NCBI RefSeq assembly: GCF_000166355.1
Contig: NC_014652.1
Span: 1,065,001 to 1,129,000, forward strand
Source: Caldicellulosiruptor hydrothermalis 108
GTDB lineage: Bacteria > Bacillota > Thermoanaerobacteria > Caldicellulosiruptorales > Caldicellulosiruptoraceae
DNA: 64,000 nucleotides
Direction: 5' to 3'
This document shows positions 54,513-63,980 of this stretch, one piece after another. Below the pieces are notes generated by a model that was not told the DNA's origin, ran no database searches, and was given only the letters and a program-made list of their open reading frames with translations. How positions within the stretch are numbered: the first letter of the stretch is position 1; every line of letters begins with the position of its first letter. A program made the position numbers and the translations under genes.

Positions 54513-54890
54513 ATGGACGCAGCAGCAAGATATCAAGAGGAAATGATAATGACAAAACCGCCAGAAGAATTGACGCTTATGCTTTATGATGGGTGTATAA
54601 GATTTATAAAACTTGCAATGCAGGCAATTGATGAGAAAAAGTTTGACAAAGCAAATGAGAATATTATCAAGGCAGAGAATATCATCACAGAACTCATGTC
54701 AACCCTTGATATGCAATATGAGATATCAAAAAATTTGATGAGCCTATATGATTTTATCTACAGATGGCTTATTCAAGCAAATCTTAAAAAAGATAAGAAA
54801 TATTTGCAAGAGGCACTTGAAATTGTGCAGGATTTGCGAAACACCTGGGCAGAGGCAATAAAGATTGCAAGACAGCAAAAGAATAAATAA
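54513..54890 (+). CDS. fliS: flagellin export chaperone FliS
   Basis: 125 aa, the normal length. Motifs: YQEEMIMTKPPEELTLMLYD, GCIRFIKLAMQAIDEKKFDK, NIIKAENIITELMSTLDM and LYDFIYRWLIQANLKKD, the typical four-helix FliS pattern. AGGAGG precedes the ATG. It keeps flagellin unpolymerised before export. Confidence 0.94.
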   Translation: MDAAARYQEEMIMTKPPEELTLMLYDGCIRFIKLAMQAIDEKKFDKANENIIKAENIITELMSTLDMQYEISKNLMSLYDFIYRWLIQANLKKDKKYLQEALEIVQDLRNTWAEAIKIARQQKNK

Positions 54891-54905
54891 AAAGGGCTGG
54901 GGTTT

Positions 54906-55370
54906 ATGTATAATAAGCTTGTAAGTCTTCTTGAAGAAAAAGAAAAGCTTGTGGATAGGTTTTTGACTCTCACAAGTTTGCAGCAGGAGTATATTTTAAA
55001 TGACAACTTTGATGAGCTTTCTAAGATTGTTGATGAAAAAGGAGATTTGATTGAGAAAATAAATAGAATAGACAGTGAGTTTTTAGAGGAGTTTGAAAGC
55101 ATCAAAACTCAAAAGGGAATAAAAAGTTTTGATGAGATAACAGATATTGACAAAGAAACAGGCATTTTGCTCAAAAGCCTCACATCATCCATTTTACAAA
55201 AGCTTCAGGTGATAAAGGACATAGATGAAAAGAATAATATTTTAATTCGAGCAAAATTTGATGAGATAAAAAGGGCTCTAAAAAGCATGAGGTACAAAAA
55301 AGAGGCTTTGAAAGACTATTCACAGTACAAACAAACCCAGTTTCCATCCGGCTTTGACAAAAAAGAGTAA
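54906..55370 (+). CDS. FlgN/FliT-like flagellar chaperone
   Basis: 154 aa, helical and rich in charged residues (LVSLLEEKEKLVDRFLTLTS, KIVDEKGDLIEKINRIDSEF), with the same layout as FlgN at 24485-24970. It sits 15 bp after fliS, where fliT is found in other bacteria, so it probably serves FliD. Sequence alone does not distinguish FliT from a second FlgN. Confidence 0.75.
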   Translation: MYNKLVSLLEEKEKLVDRFLTLTSLQQEYILNDNFDELSKIVDEKGDLIEKINRIDSEFLEEFESIKTQKGIKSFDEITDIDKETGILLKSLTSSILQKLQVIKDIDEKNNILIRAKFDEIKRALKSMRYKKEALKDYSQYKQTQFPSGFDKKE

Positions 55371-55395
55371 AGGGGCTTAAAAAGCCCCTTCTTTG
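55370..55395 (+). terminator. bidirectional terminator between flagellar and DUF2442 genes
   Basis: Stem AAGGGGCTT / AAGCCCCTT with a 3-base loop, then CTTTG. It separates converging genes and overlaps the stop of the DUF2442 gene on the other strand. Confidence 0.75.
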
Positions 55396-55721
55396 TCACT
55401 CTTTTGCCTGAATTCATTTTCAATCTTTTCAAAAAGCCAAGTAGGCTCTTGTACCTCAGGGCAAGTTTCATACAGAACAAGTGGGTCTAAGTCAAGGCAG
55501 GTTGTTTCATCGTAATTTCCACTTACATCCCATGCAAGTGTTCCATTTAAAACAGTGCATCTTTCCATAAAGAATTTTTTATCTTTGAGTCTTTGAAACT
55601 CACCCTTTTCAAGCAGAGTAGAGGCATCAAATAGTTTTATGCTACCATCATCAAAGTATATATACACCTTGTAATCCTCAGTAGGAATAACCTGTACAAC
55701 CTCAGGATAGTATTCCATCAT
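55377..55721 (-). CDS. DUF2442 family protein
   Basis: 114 aa. The pattern PEVVQVIPTEDYKVYIYFDD, GSIKLFDASTLLEKGEFQRL, FFMERCTVLNGTLAWDVSGN and DPLVLYE is that of DUF2442, a small beta-rich family usually beside toxin-antitoxin or DUF4160 genes. No DUF4160 partner is seen here. About 35 C-terminal residues (from TCPEVQEPT) go beyond the domain. Function unknown; it is a single-gene unit. Confidence 0.8.
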   Translation of the reverse strand: MMEYYPEVVQVIPTEDYKVYIYFDDGSIKLFDASTLLEKGEFQRLKDKKFFMERCTVLNGTLAWDVSGNYDETTCLDLDPLVLYETCPEVQEPTWLFEKIENEFRQKSDKEGAF

Positions 55722-55888
55722 ATATTAATCACCTCAAAAATTTTAAACTAAAGGATTAATTCTCATCAGCCGTAGAAAATACAAATTTCTGGCATTTTTG
55801 TTTTTCACCTCAGTTTGCACAATAGGTTTGTTCTTTATAAAATTATACTCTAAATTTCACAAATCATATCTTAAAATTTTAAAGGTAA

Positions 55889-57076
55889 CTAACTTTCAAC
55901 TTTTATCTTCCTTACAAAATATAAATTCCCAAGCGCAAAGAAAGCTGCAAGTAAGAACACATATTCATACCCGAATTTATTCCACAGAAAACCAGATAGC
56001 ATAGGAAGGCTCATTGAAACTGCATGGTCCATGCTTGTGCCTGTTGAAAGAGTAGGAGTTAGGTCGTCAGGATGCTTTATAATCTTCTTTATGTATGTTG
56101 ACCTTGCCATTGATGTTGCAAACATCAAGTTGTCAATGATGTAACACCCATATGCAATGGCAAGTGCGAGCCATTTTATTTTTATATTCTCAGTTGCAGC
56201 ATATCCAAGACATATGAGAAAAATAACTACCGCGTCAAATGTAAGTATCTTCTTTTCGCCAAGTCTGTCAATGAGCCTACCGATTATATTTCTAAAACCA
56301 ATTCCTAAAAATGAACAAATGATTCCCACAAGCGCAAAATTTGCAACAGGTTGTTTGAAAATCTTAATCAAGACCCAGGGTGCAAAGGTGATAAATATTT
56401 GTTTTCTTGCTCCAAAGAAGATTGAAAGCACGTAATAAAGCCAGTAATCTTTTTTGATGACAAACTTGAATCCTTTGTGTTCAGGTTTTCTTGGGAGTTT
56501 AACAGGCAGTAAAAATAATGCTGCAAATAGATACATCAGAGCAGCAATAACATATGCTGTCTTGAAAGAAAAATTCAGAAATTTAAATCCTACCATAACT
56601 ATAAAATAACCTATTATAGATGCAGCTGTTGCTACAGAACCGATAAGACCTAAAGTTTTTCCGTATTCCTCTTCTTTAGAAAGCTCCATTCCAATACTTG
56701 AGCTCAAGACCATGTTTAGATGTGTTCCTGTATTGTAAATAGCAGTCCATACAATCAATAGCAGAAAAGTTGGAGCAAAAAATCCAAGACCAATCAGAGC
56801 AAATGAACACAAAGATGTTGCAATTATACTTACCCTCAAATCACCGAGGAAATATAAAAAGCCTATTAAGAATATAATCAAAAAACCAGGAGTTTCACGG
56901 GGAAACTCCAAAATTCCTCTTGCCATTGGAGAGATATTGTAGTTTGCAGCGATGTAGTTGTTAAATATTGTATCGTTTATTCCACCGCCTATTCCCATAA
57001 AAGCGTTGGCAAATATAAATAGTATAATACTTGAGAAAACAGCGCTTAAACTTTGTTTGGCAAAATGTTTTGACAC
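55889..57076 (-). CDS. major facilitator superfamily transporter
   Basis: 395 aa from a GTG start with AAAGGA upstream. Twelve hydrophobic segments in two groups of six, with the charged central loop LPVKLPRKPEHKGFKFVIKK (about residues 201-220). The cytoplasmic-loop motif after helix 2 is weak; NIIGRLIDRLGEKK in the second half (loop 8-9) is the clear MFS signature. The substrate cannot be read. It stands alone between DUF2442 and thpR, on the minus strand. Confidence 0.86.
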   Translation of the reverse strand: MSKHFAKQSLSAVFSSIILFIFANAFMGIGGGINDTIFNNYIAANYNISPMARGILEFPRETPGFLIIFLIGFLYFLGDLRVSIIATSLCSFALIGLGFFAPTFLLLIVWTAIYNTGTHLNMVLSSSIGMELSKEEEYGKTLGLIGSVATAASIIGYFIVMVGFKFLNFSFKTAYVIAALMYLFAALFLLPVKLPRKPEHKGFKFVIKKDYWLYYVLSIFFGARKQIFITFAPWVLIKIFKQPVANFALVGIICSFLGIGFRNIIGRLIDRLGEKKILTFDAVVIFLICLGYAATENIKIKWLALAIAYGCYIIDNLMFATSMARSTYIKKIIKHPDDLTPTLSTGTSMDHAVSMSLPMLSGFLWNKFGYEYVFLLAAFFALGNLYFVRKIKVES

Positions 57077-57123
57077 AGTTATTCAGTCCTTTCTTTTGCA
57101 AAATTCTAAAATAAATTTTGCAA

Positions 57124-57675
57124 TCAGTGTAGCTGTATCTCAAATAGGGGTGTATAGACTCTTTTTCTATCTATCTCCTCACTCAAAAAAAGAATGACCT
57201 TTTCAACAGGAATTTCATCAAAAGAAAAGCTTTCAACATACTTTTGAAAATTCTCAAAAGGCTCATTTAACACAACATCCTGGGCAATTGTTATATGGGG
57301 TGTGTACTCTCTTTTTTCTCTTTCAAAGCCAACCTCCGCCATTGCATCCTCAACAAGAGAAAAAATGTTATTGAGTTTTTCAAGATTGCCATCTGGCTTT
57401 AGATACACAACTCTCAAGTTCCCATGCCCTTTAAAATATCCACAGGATGAGATTTTCAATGAAAAACGGGAAAAATCTTTTAAATTTTTTTCAAGCGCCT
57501 GTCTGATTTTTTCTACCTTTTCATATTCAATCTCACCCAAGAATTTGAGGGTTAAATGAAAGTTGTCAATGTACTTCCATCTGCCTTTTTTACTGATTGA
57601 CTTTAAAAAGCTTTGCACTTCAACAATCTGCTCTTTTAAGCTTTTTGGGAAGTCAATACCAATGAATGTTCGCAT
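57124..57675 (-). CDS. thpR: RNA 2',3'-cyclic phosphodiesterase (2H family)
   Basis: 183 aa. The two H-x-T/S-x motifs of the 2H superfamily are HLTL (residues 40-43) and HITI (127-130), with the family start MRTFIGIDFPKSLKEQI. It opens 2',3'-cyclic phosphates on RNA ends in vitro; the cellular role is unclear. It is on the minus strand ahead of the MFS gene, possibly cotranscribed with it. Confidence 0.92.
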   Translation of the reverse strand: MRTFIGIDFPKSLKEQIVEVQSFLKSISKKGRWKYIDNFHLTLKFLGEIEYEKVEKIRQALEKNLKDFSRFSLKISSCGYFKGHGNLRVVYLKPDGNLEKLNNIFSLVEDAMAEVGFEREKREYTPHITIAQDVVLNEPFENFQKYVESFSFDEIPVEKVILFLSEEIDRKRVYTPLFEIQLH

Positions 57676-57793
57676 TCTATCTTCATTCCTTTCAATACAG
57701 AATTTTTAGAAAAATCTTTGAAGGGTACACATTAATTTGATAGAATAAATATAAGCAGCTCATATCTTAAATTTTATCAGGGGGAAGGACATT

Positions 57794-58096
57794 ATGGAAG
57801 TACTTTATAACGTAAAACTTTTATATCCAACAGACATCCCTGTATCACCAGGTGTCATACACGTTGAAATTTATAAACCCCAACAAGGAAAGCTTCCAAT
57901 ATACATCAAAAGCCTTGATGAAAACGACCCGAAAAGATTTATACCAAATATTGCTTCCATCATACAAGAAGAGCTTTTAAACAGAATAAATATTGATATT
58001 GTAATCCAAACCCAGCTTTATGTGGTTGACGAGAATTCAAAGTATAAAATCATTTTTAACAATAGCTTGAAAGATTTTACCATAGAAAAGGAGTAG
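57794..58096 (+). CDS. conserved-looking hypothetical protein, 100 aa
   Basis: 100 aa, preceded by GGGGGAAGG at good distance. It has no signal peptide and no membrane helix; alternating hydrophobic stretches (VIHVEIYKPQQGKLPIYIKS, INIDIVIQTQLYVVDENSKY) suggest beta strands. It lies 10 bp before proB and is probably cotranscribed with proBA. I do not recognise the family. Confidence 0.7.
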   Translation: MEVLYNVKLLYPTDIPVSPGVIHVEIYKPQQGKLPIYIKSLDENDPKRFIPNIASIIQEELLNRINIDIVIQTQLYVVDENSKYKIIFNNSLKDFTIEKE

Positions 58097-58106
58097 AAAG
58101 TGGAAA

Positions 58107-58907
58107 ATGCGAGACTTTGGAAATGTAAAAAAGGTTGTTGTAAAAGTTGGAACAAGCACTGTAACATATCCAACAGGTAAGTTAAATCTTTCACGATTAG
58201 AAAAACTTGCAAGAGTTCTTTCTGACATAAAAAATGAAGGAAGGGACGTTGTGCTTGTCACATCTGGTGCTGTTGCATCAGGGTTAGGAAGGCTTGGGCT
58301 TACCAAAAATCACAAAACAACCCAGGAAAAACAGGCGCTCGCGGCAATTGGCCAGGGAATTTTAATGCAGATTTACGAAAAGCTTTTTGGTGAATACGGA
58401 GTTGTGGTTGCTCAGGTGCTTCTTACAAAGGATGTTGTTGATGAAGAGAAGAAGATGCTAAATGTTAAGAACACATTTGAGTACCTGTTCAAATATGGTG
58501 CAATTCCAATTGTGAACGAAAACGACGTTGTTGCAATTGAAGAGCTTGAGTTTGGCGACAACGATACTTTGTCTGCTTATGTTGCGACAATAATTGATGC
58601 TGACCTTTTGATTATTCTTTCTGACATAGATGGACTTTACTCATGTGACCCGAGAATTGACAAGAGTGCAGAGCTTATAAAAGAGGTTTTTGAGATTGAC
58701 TCATATATAGAAAGCATTGCAGGAGGAGCTGGCAGTGTCAACTCAACAGGCGGTATGCAGACCAAAATTGAAGCTGCCAAAATTGCAATGCAACATGGGA
58801 TTCCTATGGTTATTGCAAACGGTGAAAATCCGACAGTTGTAAAAGAGATTTTAGAGGGCAAGGAGATAGGGACGTTATTTGTTAGTAAAAACACTGTTTC
58901 AAGATAA
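58107..58907 (+). CDS. proB: glutamate 5-kinase
   Basis: 266 aa, an amino-acid kinase domain: KKVVVKVGTSTVTYPTGKLN at the N-terminus, LVTSGAVASGLGRLGL, PIVNENDVVAIEELEFGDND (substrate region), ILSDIDGLYSCDPR and GAGSVNSTGGMQTKIEAAKIA. The C-terminal PUA domain of the E. coli enzyme is absent, as in many Firmicutes. It is the first step of proline synthesis from glutamate; proA follows 22 bp later. Confidence 0.95.
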   Translation: MRDFGNVKKVVVKVGTSTVTYPTGKLNLSRLEKLARVLSDIKNEGRDVVLVTSGAVASGLGRLGLTKNHKTTQEKQALAAIGQGILMQIYEKLFGEYGVVVAQVLLTKDVVDEEKKMLNVKNTFEYLFKYGAIPIVNENDVVAIEELEFGDNDTLSAYVATIIDADLLIILSDIDGLYSCDPRIDKSAELIKEVFEIDSYIESIAGGAGSVNSTGGMQTKIEAAKIAMQHGIPMVIANGENPTVVKEILEGKEIGTLFVSKNTVSR

Positions 58908-58929
58908 ATGCAAAGGGGGCAGAATAAAG

Positions 58930-60189
58930 ATGAGCGATTTGATTGAAAAAGCGAAAAAGGTGAAAGAAGCGTCAAAAAAGCTCATGAACCTTTCTGAAAA
59001 TGAAAAGAACAGGGCACTTTCATGCATATCTCAAAAGATATTAGAGAAGATGGATTTTATTTTGCAGGAAAACCAAAAAGACATGGAAAATGCTGTCTCT
59101 AAAGGCATCAAAGGAGCACTTTTAGACAGGTTAAAGCTAACAGAGGACAGAATAAAGCAAATCTGCAAGGGGATTGAGGATGTTATAAAACTTCCTGACC
59201 CGGTTGGAGAAGTTATTTCTATGTGGAAGCGTCCCAACGGGCTTGTAATTGGTCAAAAGAGAGTGCCGATTGGTGCAATTGGAATAATCTATGAGGCAAG
59301 ACCAAATGTTACTGTTGATGCAGCCGTTTTGTGTTTAAAAGCAGGGAACAGTGTCCTTTTGCGAGGAGGATCTGAAGCAATAAACTCAAATATTGCACTT
59401 GTAAAGGTAATGAAAGAGGGTTTGCTTGAGGCTGGAATTGAGGAAGGCAGCATAGAGATTGTTGAGGACACATCACGTGAGACTGCTGTTGAAATGATGA
59501 AATTAAATGAGTATTTGGACCTTTTGATTCCGCGAGGTGGTGCAAACCTTATAAAAACTGTTGTGCAGAACGCAACAGTTCCTGTGATAGAAACTGGTGT
59601 TGGAAACTGTCACGTTTTTGTTGATGAAAGTGCTGATTTTGAGATGGCAAAAGCAATTGTTGTAAATGCAAAAACACAACGGCCAGGTGTTTGTAATGCA
59701 GCTGAAAAGCTTTTAGTTCACAAAAATATTGCAGAAGAATTTTTGCCGATGATTGTAAAAGAATTGATAGGAAAAAATGTTGAGATAAGAGGATGCTCTC
59801 TGGTAGTTGAAATTTGCAGAAAAAATGGAATTGAAATAAAGTTAGCAACTGAAGATGACTGGTATACAGAATATTTAGATTTGATAATGGGTGTTAAGGT
59901 AGTTAACAGCATCGATGATGCAATTGAACATATTAACAAATATGGTTCAAAACATTCAGAAGCTATTGTAACTAAGGACTACTTCAACGCTCAAAAGTTT
60001 TTGGACTATGTAGATGCTGCGGCCGTGTATGTGAACGCATCAACAAGGTTCACAGATGGCTTCGAATTTGGGTTTGGAGCAGAGATTGGAATCTCAACTC
60101 AAAAACTTCATGCAAGAGGTCCTATGGGATTAAAAGAGCTCACAACTATAAAATATATCATCTATGGCAGCGGACAAATAAGAAGATAG
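58930..60189 (+). CDS. proA: gamma-glutamyl phosphate reductase
   Basis: 419 aa from the ATG at 58930, with AAAGGGGG upstream; an in-frame codon at 58879 inside proB is unlikely as a start. Aldehyde-dehydrogenase fold: IGIIYEARPNVTVDAAVLC, LKAGNSVLLRGGSEA, LLIPRGGANLI, PVIETGVGNCHVFVDESAD and the catalytic Cys in RPGVCNAAEKLLVH. It converts glutamyl phosphate to the semialdehyde that cyclises on the way to proline. Operon with proB. No proC is in the window. Confidence 0.95.
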   Translation: MSDLIEKAKKVKEASKKLMNLSENEKNRALSCISQKILEKMDFILQENQKDMENAVSKGIKGALLDRLKLTEDRIKQICKGIEDVIKLPDPVGEVISMWKRPNGLVIGQKRVPIGAIGIIYEARPNVTVDAAVLCLKAGNSVLLRGGSEAINSNIALVKVMKEGLLEAGIEEGSIEIVEDTSRETAVEMMKLNEYLDLLIPRGGANLIKTVVQNATVPVIETGVGNCHVFVDESADFEMAKAIVVNAKTQRPGVCNAAEKLLVHKNIAEEFLPMIVKELIGKNVEIRGCSLVVEICRKNGIEIKLATEDDWYTEYLDLIMGVKVVNSIDDAIEHINKYGSKHSEAIVTKDYFNAQKFLDYVDAAAVYVNASTRFTDGFEFGFGAEIGISTQKLHARGPMGLKELTTIKYIIYGSGQIRR

Positions 60190-60226
60190 AGATTTTGAGG
60201 TGTTTATTTATGGAACAAAAAATCAC

Positions 60227-60256
60227 AAGGACGACCATGATGTTGTCCTTTTTTCT
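60227..60256 (+). terminator. terminator of proBA
   Basis: Stem AAGGACGAC / GTTGTCCTT (one G-T pair) with a 6-base loop, followed by TTTT. Confidence 0.85.
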
Positions 60257-60344
60257 TTATGAGGGAAAGCCTTGTGTGCTATAATAAACAAAAAAGACAC
60301 TTTTGCTGCGATTTAAAAACTGAACAAGAAGGGGTAATGCAAGC

Positions 60345-62708
60345 TTGAATCAAAAGACCTTCAGAGCTTTAGAATATGACAGGATATTAGAAATGTTAAT
60401 ATCTTTAGCACATTCTGAACCTGCAAAAAGGTACTTTCAAAATCTTGTGCCTTCAACAGACAAGGATTTTATCCAAAAAGAACTTGACAAGGTTGAAGAG
60501 TGTTTTATCTATATACTAAAATATGGAAGACCGCCCATATTAGAGTTTTCTGATATCTCATTGATTTTGAAAAAGGCAAGAGCACAGGCAATTTTAACAC
60601 CACACGGAATCTTAGCAGTGGGCAGAATATTAAAGCTTTCACAAGAGGTAAGGTCATACCTTGCAAATGCAGATGGTAGCTATCTAAAAAGCAGTCGAGA
60701 GAAGCTATTTTATCTTAAAGAGCTCACAGCCCGTATTGACCAGACATTTTTGACTCCTGAGGAGATTTTAGACACTGCATCGCCAAGGTTAAAAGAGATA
60801 AGAGACAGAATAAGACGGCTTGAGACAAGGATAAGAGATGAACTGAACAGGATGATAAGAGACCATAAAATCCAGAGGTTTTTGCAAGAACCTATCATAA
60901 CAGTTCGTGGGGATAAGCTTTTGCTTCCTGTGAAGGCTGAACACAAAGACAGCATCAAGGGTATTATTCACGACCAGTCTGCAACAGGTGCAACACTTTT
61001 TGTTGAGCCGTTTGTGTGTGTTGAAATTTCAAACCAGATAAGGGTTGCGAGGTCAGAAGAAAAAGAAGAGATAGAAAGGATATTACAGGAACTCTCCCAG
61101 CTTATTTCCCGCAACTATAATGAGATAAAACAAAATTTCGAGAGTCTTTCTGAACTTGATATTCTATTTACCAAAGCGCAGTGGGCACATCAATTTCGGG
61201 CTTCAAAGCCAATCCTCAACACAGCTGGATATATTAATCTCAAAAAAGCAAGACATCCGTTGATTGAAAAAGAAAGGGTTGTGCCAATTGATGTACATTT
61301 GGGTAAAGAATTTGACGTTCTTGTCATTACAGGACCAAACACAGGTGGCAAGACTGTGACGTTAAAGACCATTGGGCTTTTCTGTCTTCTTGCTCAAAGT
61401 GGAATGTTTCTCCCGGCAGATGAAGGGTCTGAGGTGTGTGTATTTTCAAAGATATTTGCAGATATTGGCGATGAGCAGAGCATAATTCAGAGCCTTTCAA
61501 CTTTTTCAGCGCATATGAAAAATATAATTGAGATAACACAAAATGCAGACAGCTCAACACTTGTTCTTTTGGACGAGATTGGTTCTGGCACAGACCCCGA
61601 AGAAGGCGCTGCGCTTGCCAAAGCAATTTTAAAGTTTCTCTACAGAAAAGGCTCTAAAGTTGTTGCTACAACACACTATGGAGAGCTTAAAACCTTTGCT
61701 CAGCAGGAAGAGAGATTTGAAAACGCTTCTTGTGAGTTCGATATCAATACTTTAAAACCAACATACAGGCTTTTGATTGGAATTCCCGGTATGAGCAATG
61801 CGCTTTATATATCTTCCAATTTGGGTTTGAAAGAAGAGATAGTAGAGCTTGCTAAAAGCTACATGTCTAAAAAGACGCTGGAGCTGACTGACATTATAAA
61901 CGAGATGGAAAGAAAACGAAAAGAACTGGAAGAAGCCCTGGAAAGTGCAAATAAACTAAAGATTGAGGCAGAGAACTTAAAGAGAAGCTTGGAAGAAGAA
62001 AGAAGAAGGTTTGAAGCAGAAAAACAGAGGATAAAAGAAAGATCAGTAAAAGAAGCACGTGAGTTTGTGCAAAGGGTTGAAGATGAGGTTGAAAAGCTAT
62101 TCAAAGAGCTTAGGAAGATTGCAGAGAGCCTGAAGGAAAAAGAGATGTTAAAACAGCTTGAGGAGAAGAAGAGAGAATATGAAAATCTTGTAAAGAGTAT
62201 AGAACAGGCATCACAAAAAGAGAAAAAACTGCAGTCAAAGTTACCTGAAAACCTTCGGCTTGGGCAAAAGGTATATGTCAAAAGCTTTGATGCAGAAGGG
62301 TTTGTTGAATCACTGCCTGACTCTAAAGGAAATCTCACAGTTAGAATTGGCATTATGAAACTTTCTGTGAATATATCTGATGTATTTGAAATAGAAGAGG
62401 ACACGACTGTTAAAAACTTGGGATTGTCTTCAAAAAAAGGTGTTGAAGTTGTTCAAAAGAGTATTGACATTTCCATTGATGTTAGAGGAAAAACAAGTGA
62501 TGATGCCATTTTAGAGGTTGACAAGTATTTGGATGACGCATACACAGCGGGACTAAAACAGGTGACAATAATCCATGGAAAAGGTACAGGGGTTTTGCGT
62601 CAAGCTATAAGGAATTTTTTGAGACGGCATCCGCATGTAAAATCATTCAGAGATGGAACATATGGTGAAGGTGAACAGGGTGTTACGGTGGTTGAGCTGA
62701 AAGACTAA
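60345..62708 (+). CDS. mutS2: MutS2: Smr-domain MutS-family ATPase (ribosome rescue / anti-recombination)
   Basis: 787 aa from a TTG start with AAGGGGT upstream. The MutS core ATPase has Walker A VITGPNTGGKTVTLKT (near residue 331), Walker B LVLLDEIGSGTDPEEGAALA, and the TTHYGELK switch. A long coiled coil (about 520-640) precedes a KOW-like linker. The C-terminal Smr domain, about 705-787, has IDVRGKTSDDAI and the HGKGTG motif. It lacks the mismatch-recognition domain. MutS2 is implicated in splitting collided ribosomes and in limiting recombination. TATAAT at 60280-60285 may be its -10 box. Confidence 0.95.
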   Translation: MNQKTFRALEYDRILEMLISLAHSEPAKRYFQNLVPSTDKDFIQKELDKVEECFIYILKYGRPPILEFSDISLILKKARAQAILTPHGILAVGRILKLSQEVRSYLANADGSYLKSSREKLFYLKELTARIDQTFLTPEEILDTASPRLKEIRDRIRRLETRIRDELNRMIRDHKIQRFLQEPIITVRGDKLLLPVKAEHKDSIKGIIHDQSATGATLFVEPFVCVEISNQIRVARSEEKEEIERILQELSQLISRNYNEIKQNFESLSELDILFTKAQWAHQFRASKPILNTAGYINLKKARHPLIEKERVVPIDVHLGKEFDVLVITGPNTGGKTVTLKTIGLFCLLAQSGMFLPADEGSEVCVFSKIFADIGDEQSIIQSLSTFSAHMKNIIEITQNADSSTLVLLDEIGSGTDPEEGAALAKAILKFLYRKGSKVVATTHYGELKTFAQQEERFENASCEFDINTLKPTYRLLIGIPGMSNALYISSNLGLKEEIVELAKSYMSKKTLELTDIINEMERKRKELEEALESANKLKIEAENLKRSLEEERRRFEAEKQRIKERSVKEAREFVQRVEDEVEKLFKELRKIAESLKEKEMLKQLEEKKREYENLVKSIEQASQKEKKLQSKLPENLRLGQKVYVKSFDAEGFVESLPDSKGNLTVRIGIMKLSVNISDVFEIEEDTTVKNLGLSSKKGVEVVQKSIDISIDVRGKTSDDAILEVDKYLDDAYTAGLKQVTIIHGKGTGVLRQAIRNFLRRHPHVKSFRDGTYGEGEQGVTVVELKD

Positions 62709-62722
62709 TGATTTTCTTGATA

Positions 62723-62751
62723 TTGACTTGGCAAATAAATTCAATTAAACT
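62723..62751 (+). promoter_or_regulatory. candidate promoter of lepB
   Basis: TTGACT (62723-62728) and TAAACT (62746-62751) spaced by 17 bp, about 50 bp before the gene. The -10 box is only a moderate match. Confidence 0.4.
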
Positions 62752-62802
62752 TATATTTAAGCTTCTATTTTTTAACTTCAGAAAAGAAGGAGACGAATAT
62801 TG

Positions 62803-63360
62803 ATGATGGAACAGCATCAAACGCTGAAACTTCAAAACAAAGTGGTAAAAGAAGCAGTTGAGTGGATTTTATGGATTGGCGGTGCAGTGCTTATTGCTCT
62901 TATCCTGCGCACTTATGTCTTTTCACTTGTGATTGTCCCGACCGGCTCAATGCTCAACACAATTCAGCTAAACGATAGACTCTTTGTATATAAGCTTGGT
63001 TATGTTCTTCATATAGAAGATGTCAAAAGAGGAGACATTGTGGTTTTCAAGTATCCAGACGATAGAAAAACTTTATATGTCAAAAGAGTTATAGGTCTTC
63101 CTGGCGACACAATCGAGATAAAAGATGGTGTTTTGTACATCAACGGTAAAGTCTATAAAGAAAATTATTTAAAAGAACCCATGGTAGGAAGCTTTGGACC
63201 ATACAAAGTTCCGCCCGGACACTATTTCATGATGGGTGATAACAGGAACGACTCTCACGACAGCCGGTTCTGGGAACACAAGTATGTTCCAAGAGATGAT
63301 ATTTTGGGCAAAGTTGTGTTTAGGGTATATCCGTTTAGTCGCGCAGGAATAGTAAAGTAG
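62803..63360 (+). CDS. lepB: signal peptidase I
   Basis: 185 aa from the ATG at 62803, with AAGGAG ten bases upstream; ATG and TTG codons directly beside it are alternatives. A single N-terminal membrane helix (about residues 20-42). The catalytic Ser49 is in VPTGSMLNT, and the catalytic Lys94 is in TLYVKRVIGLPGD. Box E is MMGDNRNDSHDSR. It cleaves signal peptides of exported proteins. A Gram-positive-type short enzyme. Confidence 0.95.
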   Translation: MMEQHQTLKLQNKVVKEAVEWILWIGGAVLIALILRTYVFSLVIVPTGSMLNTIQLNDRLFVYKLGYVLHIEDVKRGDIVVFKYPDDRKTLYVKRVIGLPGDTIEIKDGVLYINGKVYKENYLKEPMVGSFGPYKVPPGHYFMMGDNRNDSHDSRFWEHKYVPRDDILGKVVFRVYPFSRAGIVK

Positions 63361-63455
63361 ATGAAAACAAAAACTACTGATGGTGATAAAAGTTTATTTT
63401 TAGATAGATTTGTTGTTTAAAAAATTAGAGTTATTCGGAGGGTTGATTGTAAATT

Positions 63456-63980
63456 ATGAACGATGTTTTCCATGAACAGCTAATTGTCAGAAAAAAGACC
63501 TCTGGTGAAAAGGCAAAACAAGTGCTCATTATTATCGGCGGGGTGTTGGTTGGACTTATAACATTCTTTATACCAATCATAAACACCTTAGGTCCTGTTC
63601 TTTTAGTTTTGGCTATATGGGGTGCAATTTATCTTTCGAGAAACTACAACATTGAGTATGAATATGCTGTAACAAACCACTATCTTGACATAGACAAGAT
63701 AATTGCTCAGAGAAAACGAAGCAGGGTTGTGTCTTTGGACATCCGAAAGATTGACTATTTTATTTCTTCAAAAGACTCAAGTATGTTCAATGCTCAAAAA
63801 AATGACAAAAGTATTATCCAGTCATTTGACTGCACGTCAAACAGTGGTGAGGAGAATGTATATGCTATTGTTGCTAATGTAGAAGGTAAAAAAACAAGAA
63901 TTTTGTTTGAGCCGAACGAAGAGATAGTTCAGGCAATAAACAAGTTCTTCCAGAAAAAGCCTTACCAAATTTATAGATAA
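63456..63980 (+). CDS. membrane protein, DUF6106-like
   Basis: 174 aa. Two hydrophobic helices (about residues 23-40 and 43-62) are followed by a soluble domain starting YNIEYEYAVTNHYLDIDKII and continuing AQRKRSRVVSLDIRKIDYFI, a beta-sandwich, PH-like pattern. The family is common in Clostridia but has no known role. GGAGGG lies about 20 bases before the ATG. Another AAAGGAG at the window's end (63991-63998) suggests a following gene. Confidence 0.7.
   Translation: MNDVFHEQLIVRKKTSGEKAKQVLIIIGGVLVGLITFFIPIINTLGPVLLVLAIWGAIYLSRNYNIEYEYAVTNHYLDIDKIIAQRKRSRVVSLDIRKIDYFISSKDSSMFNAQKNDKSIIQSFDCTSNSGEENVYAIVANVEGKKTRILFEPNEEIVQAINKFFQKKPYQIYR

Noticed and set aside
61859-62404. 181-codon frame antisense to mutS2
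   Set aside because: It is the serine-rich mirror of the MutS2 coiled coil, with no ribosome site and low-complexity content.
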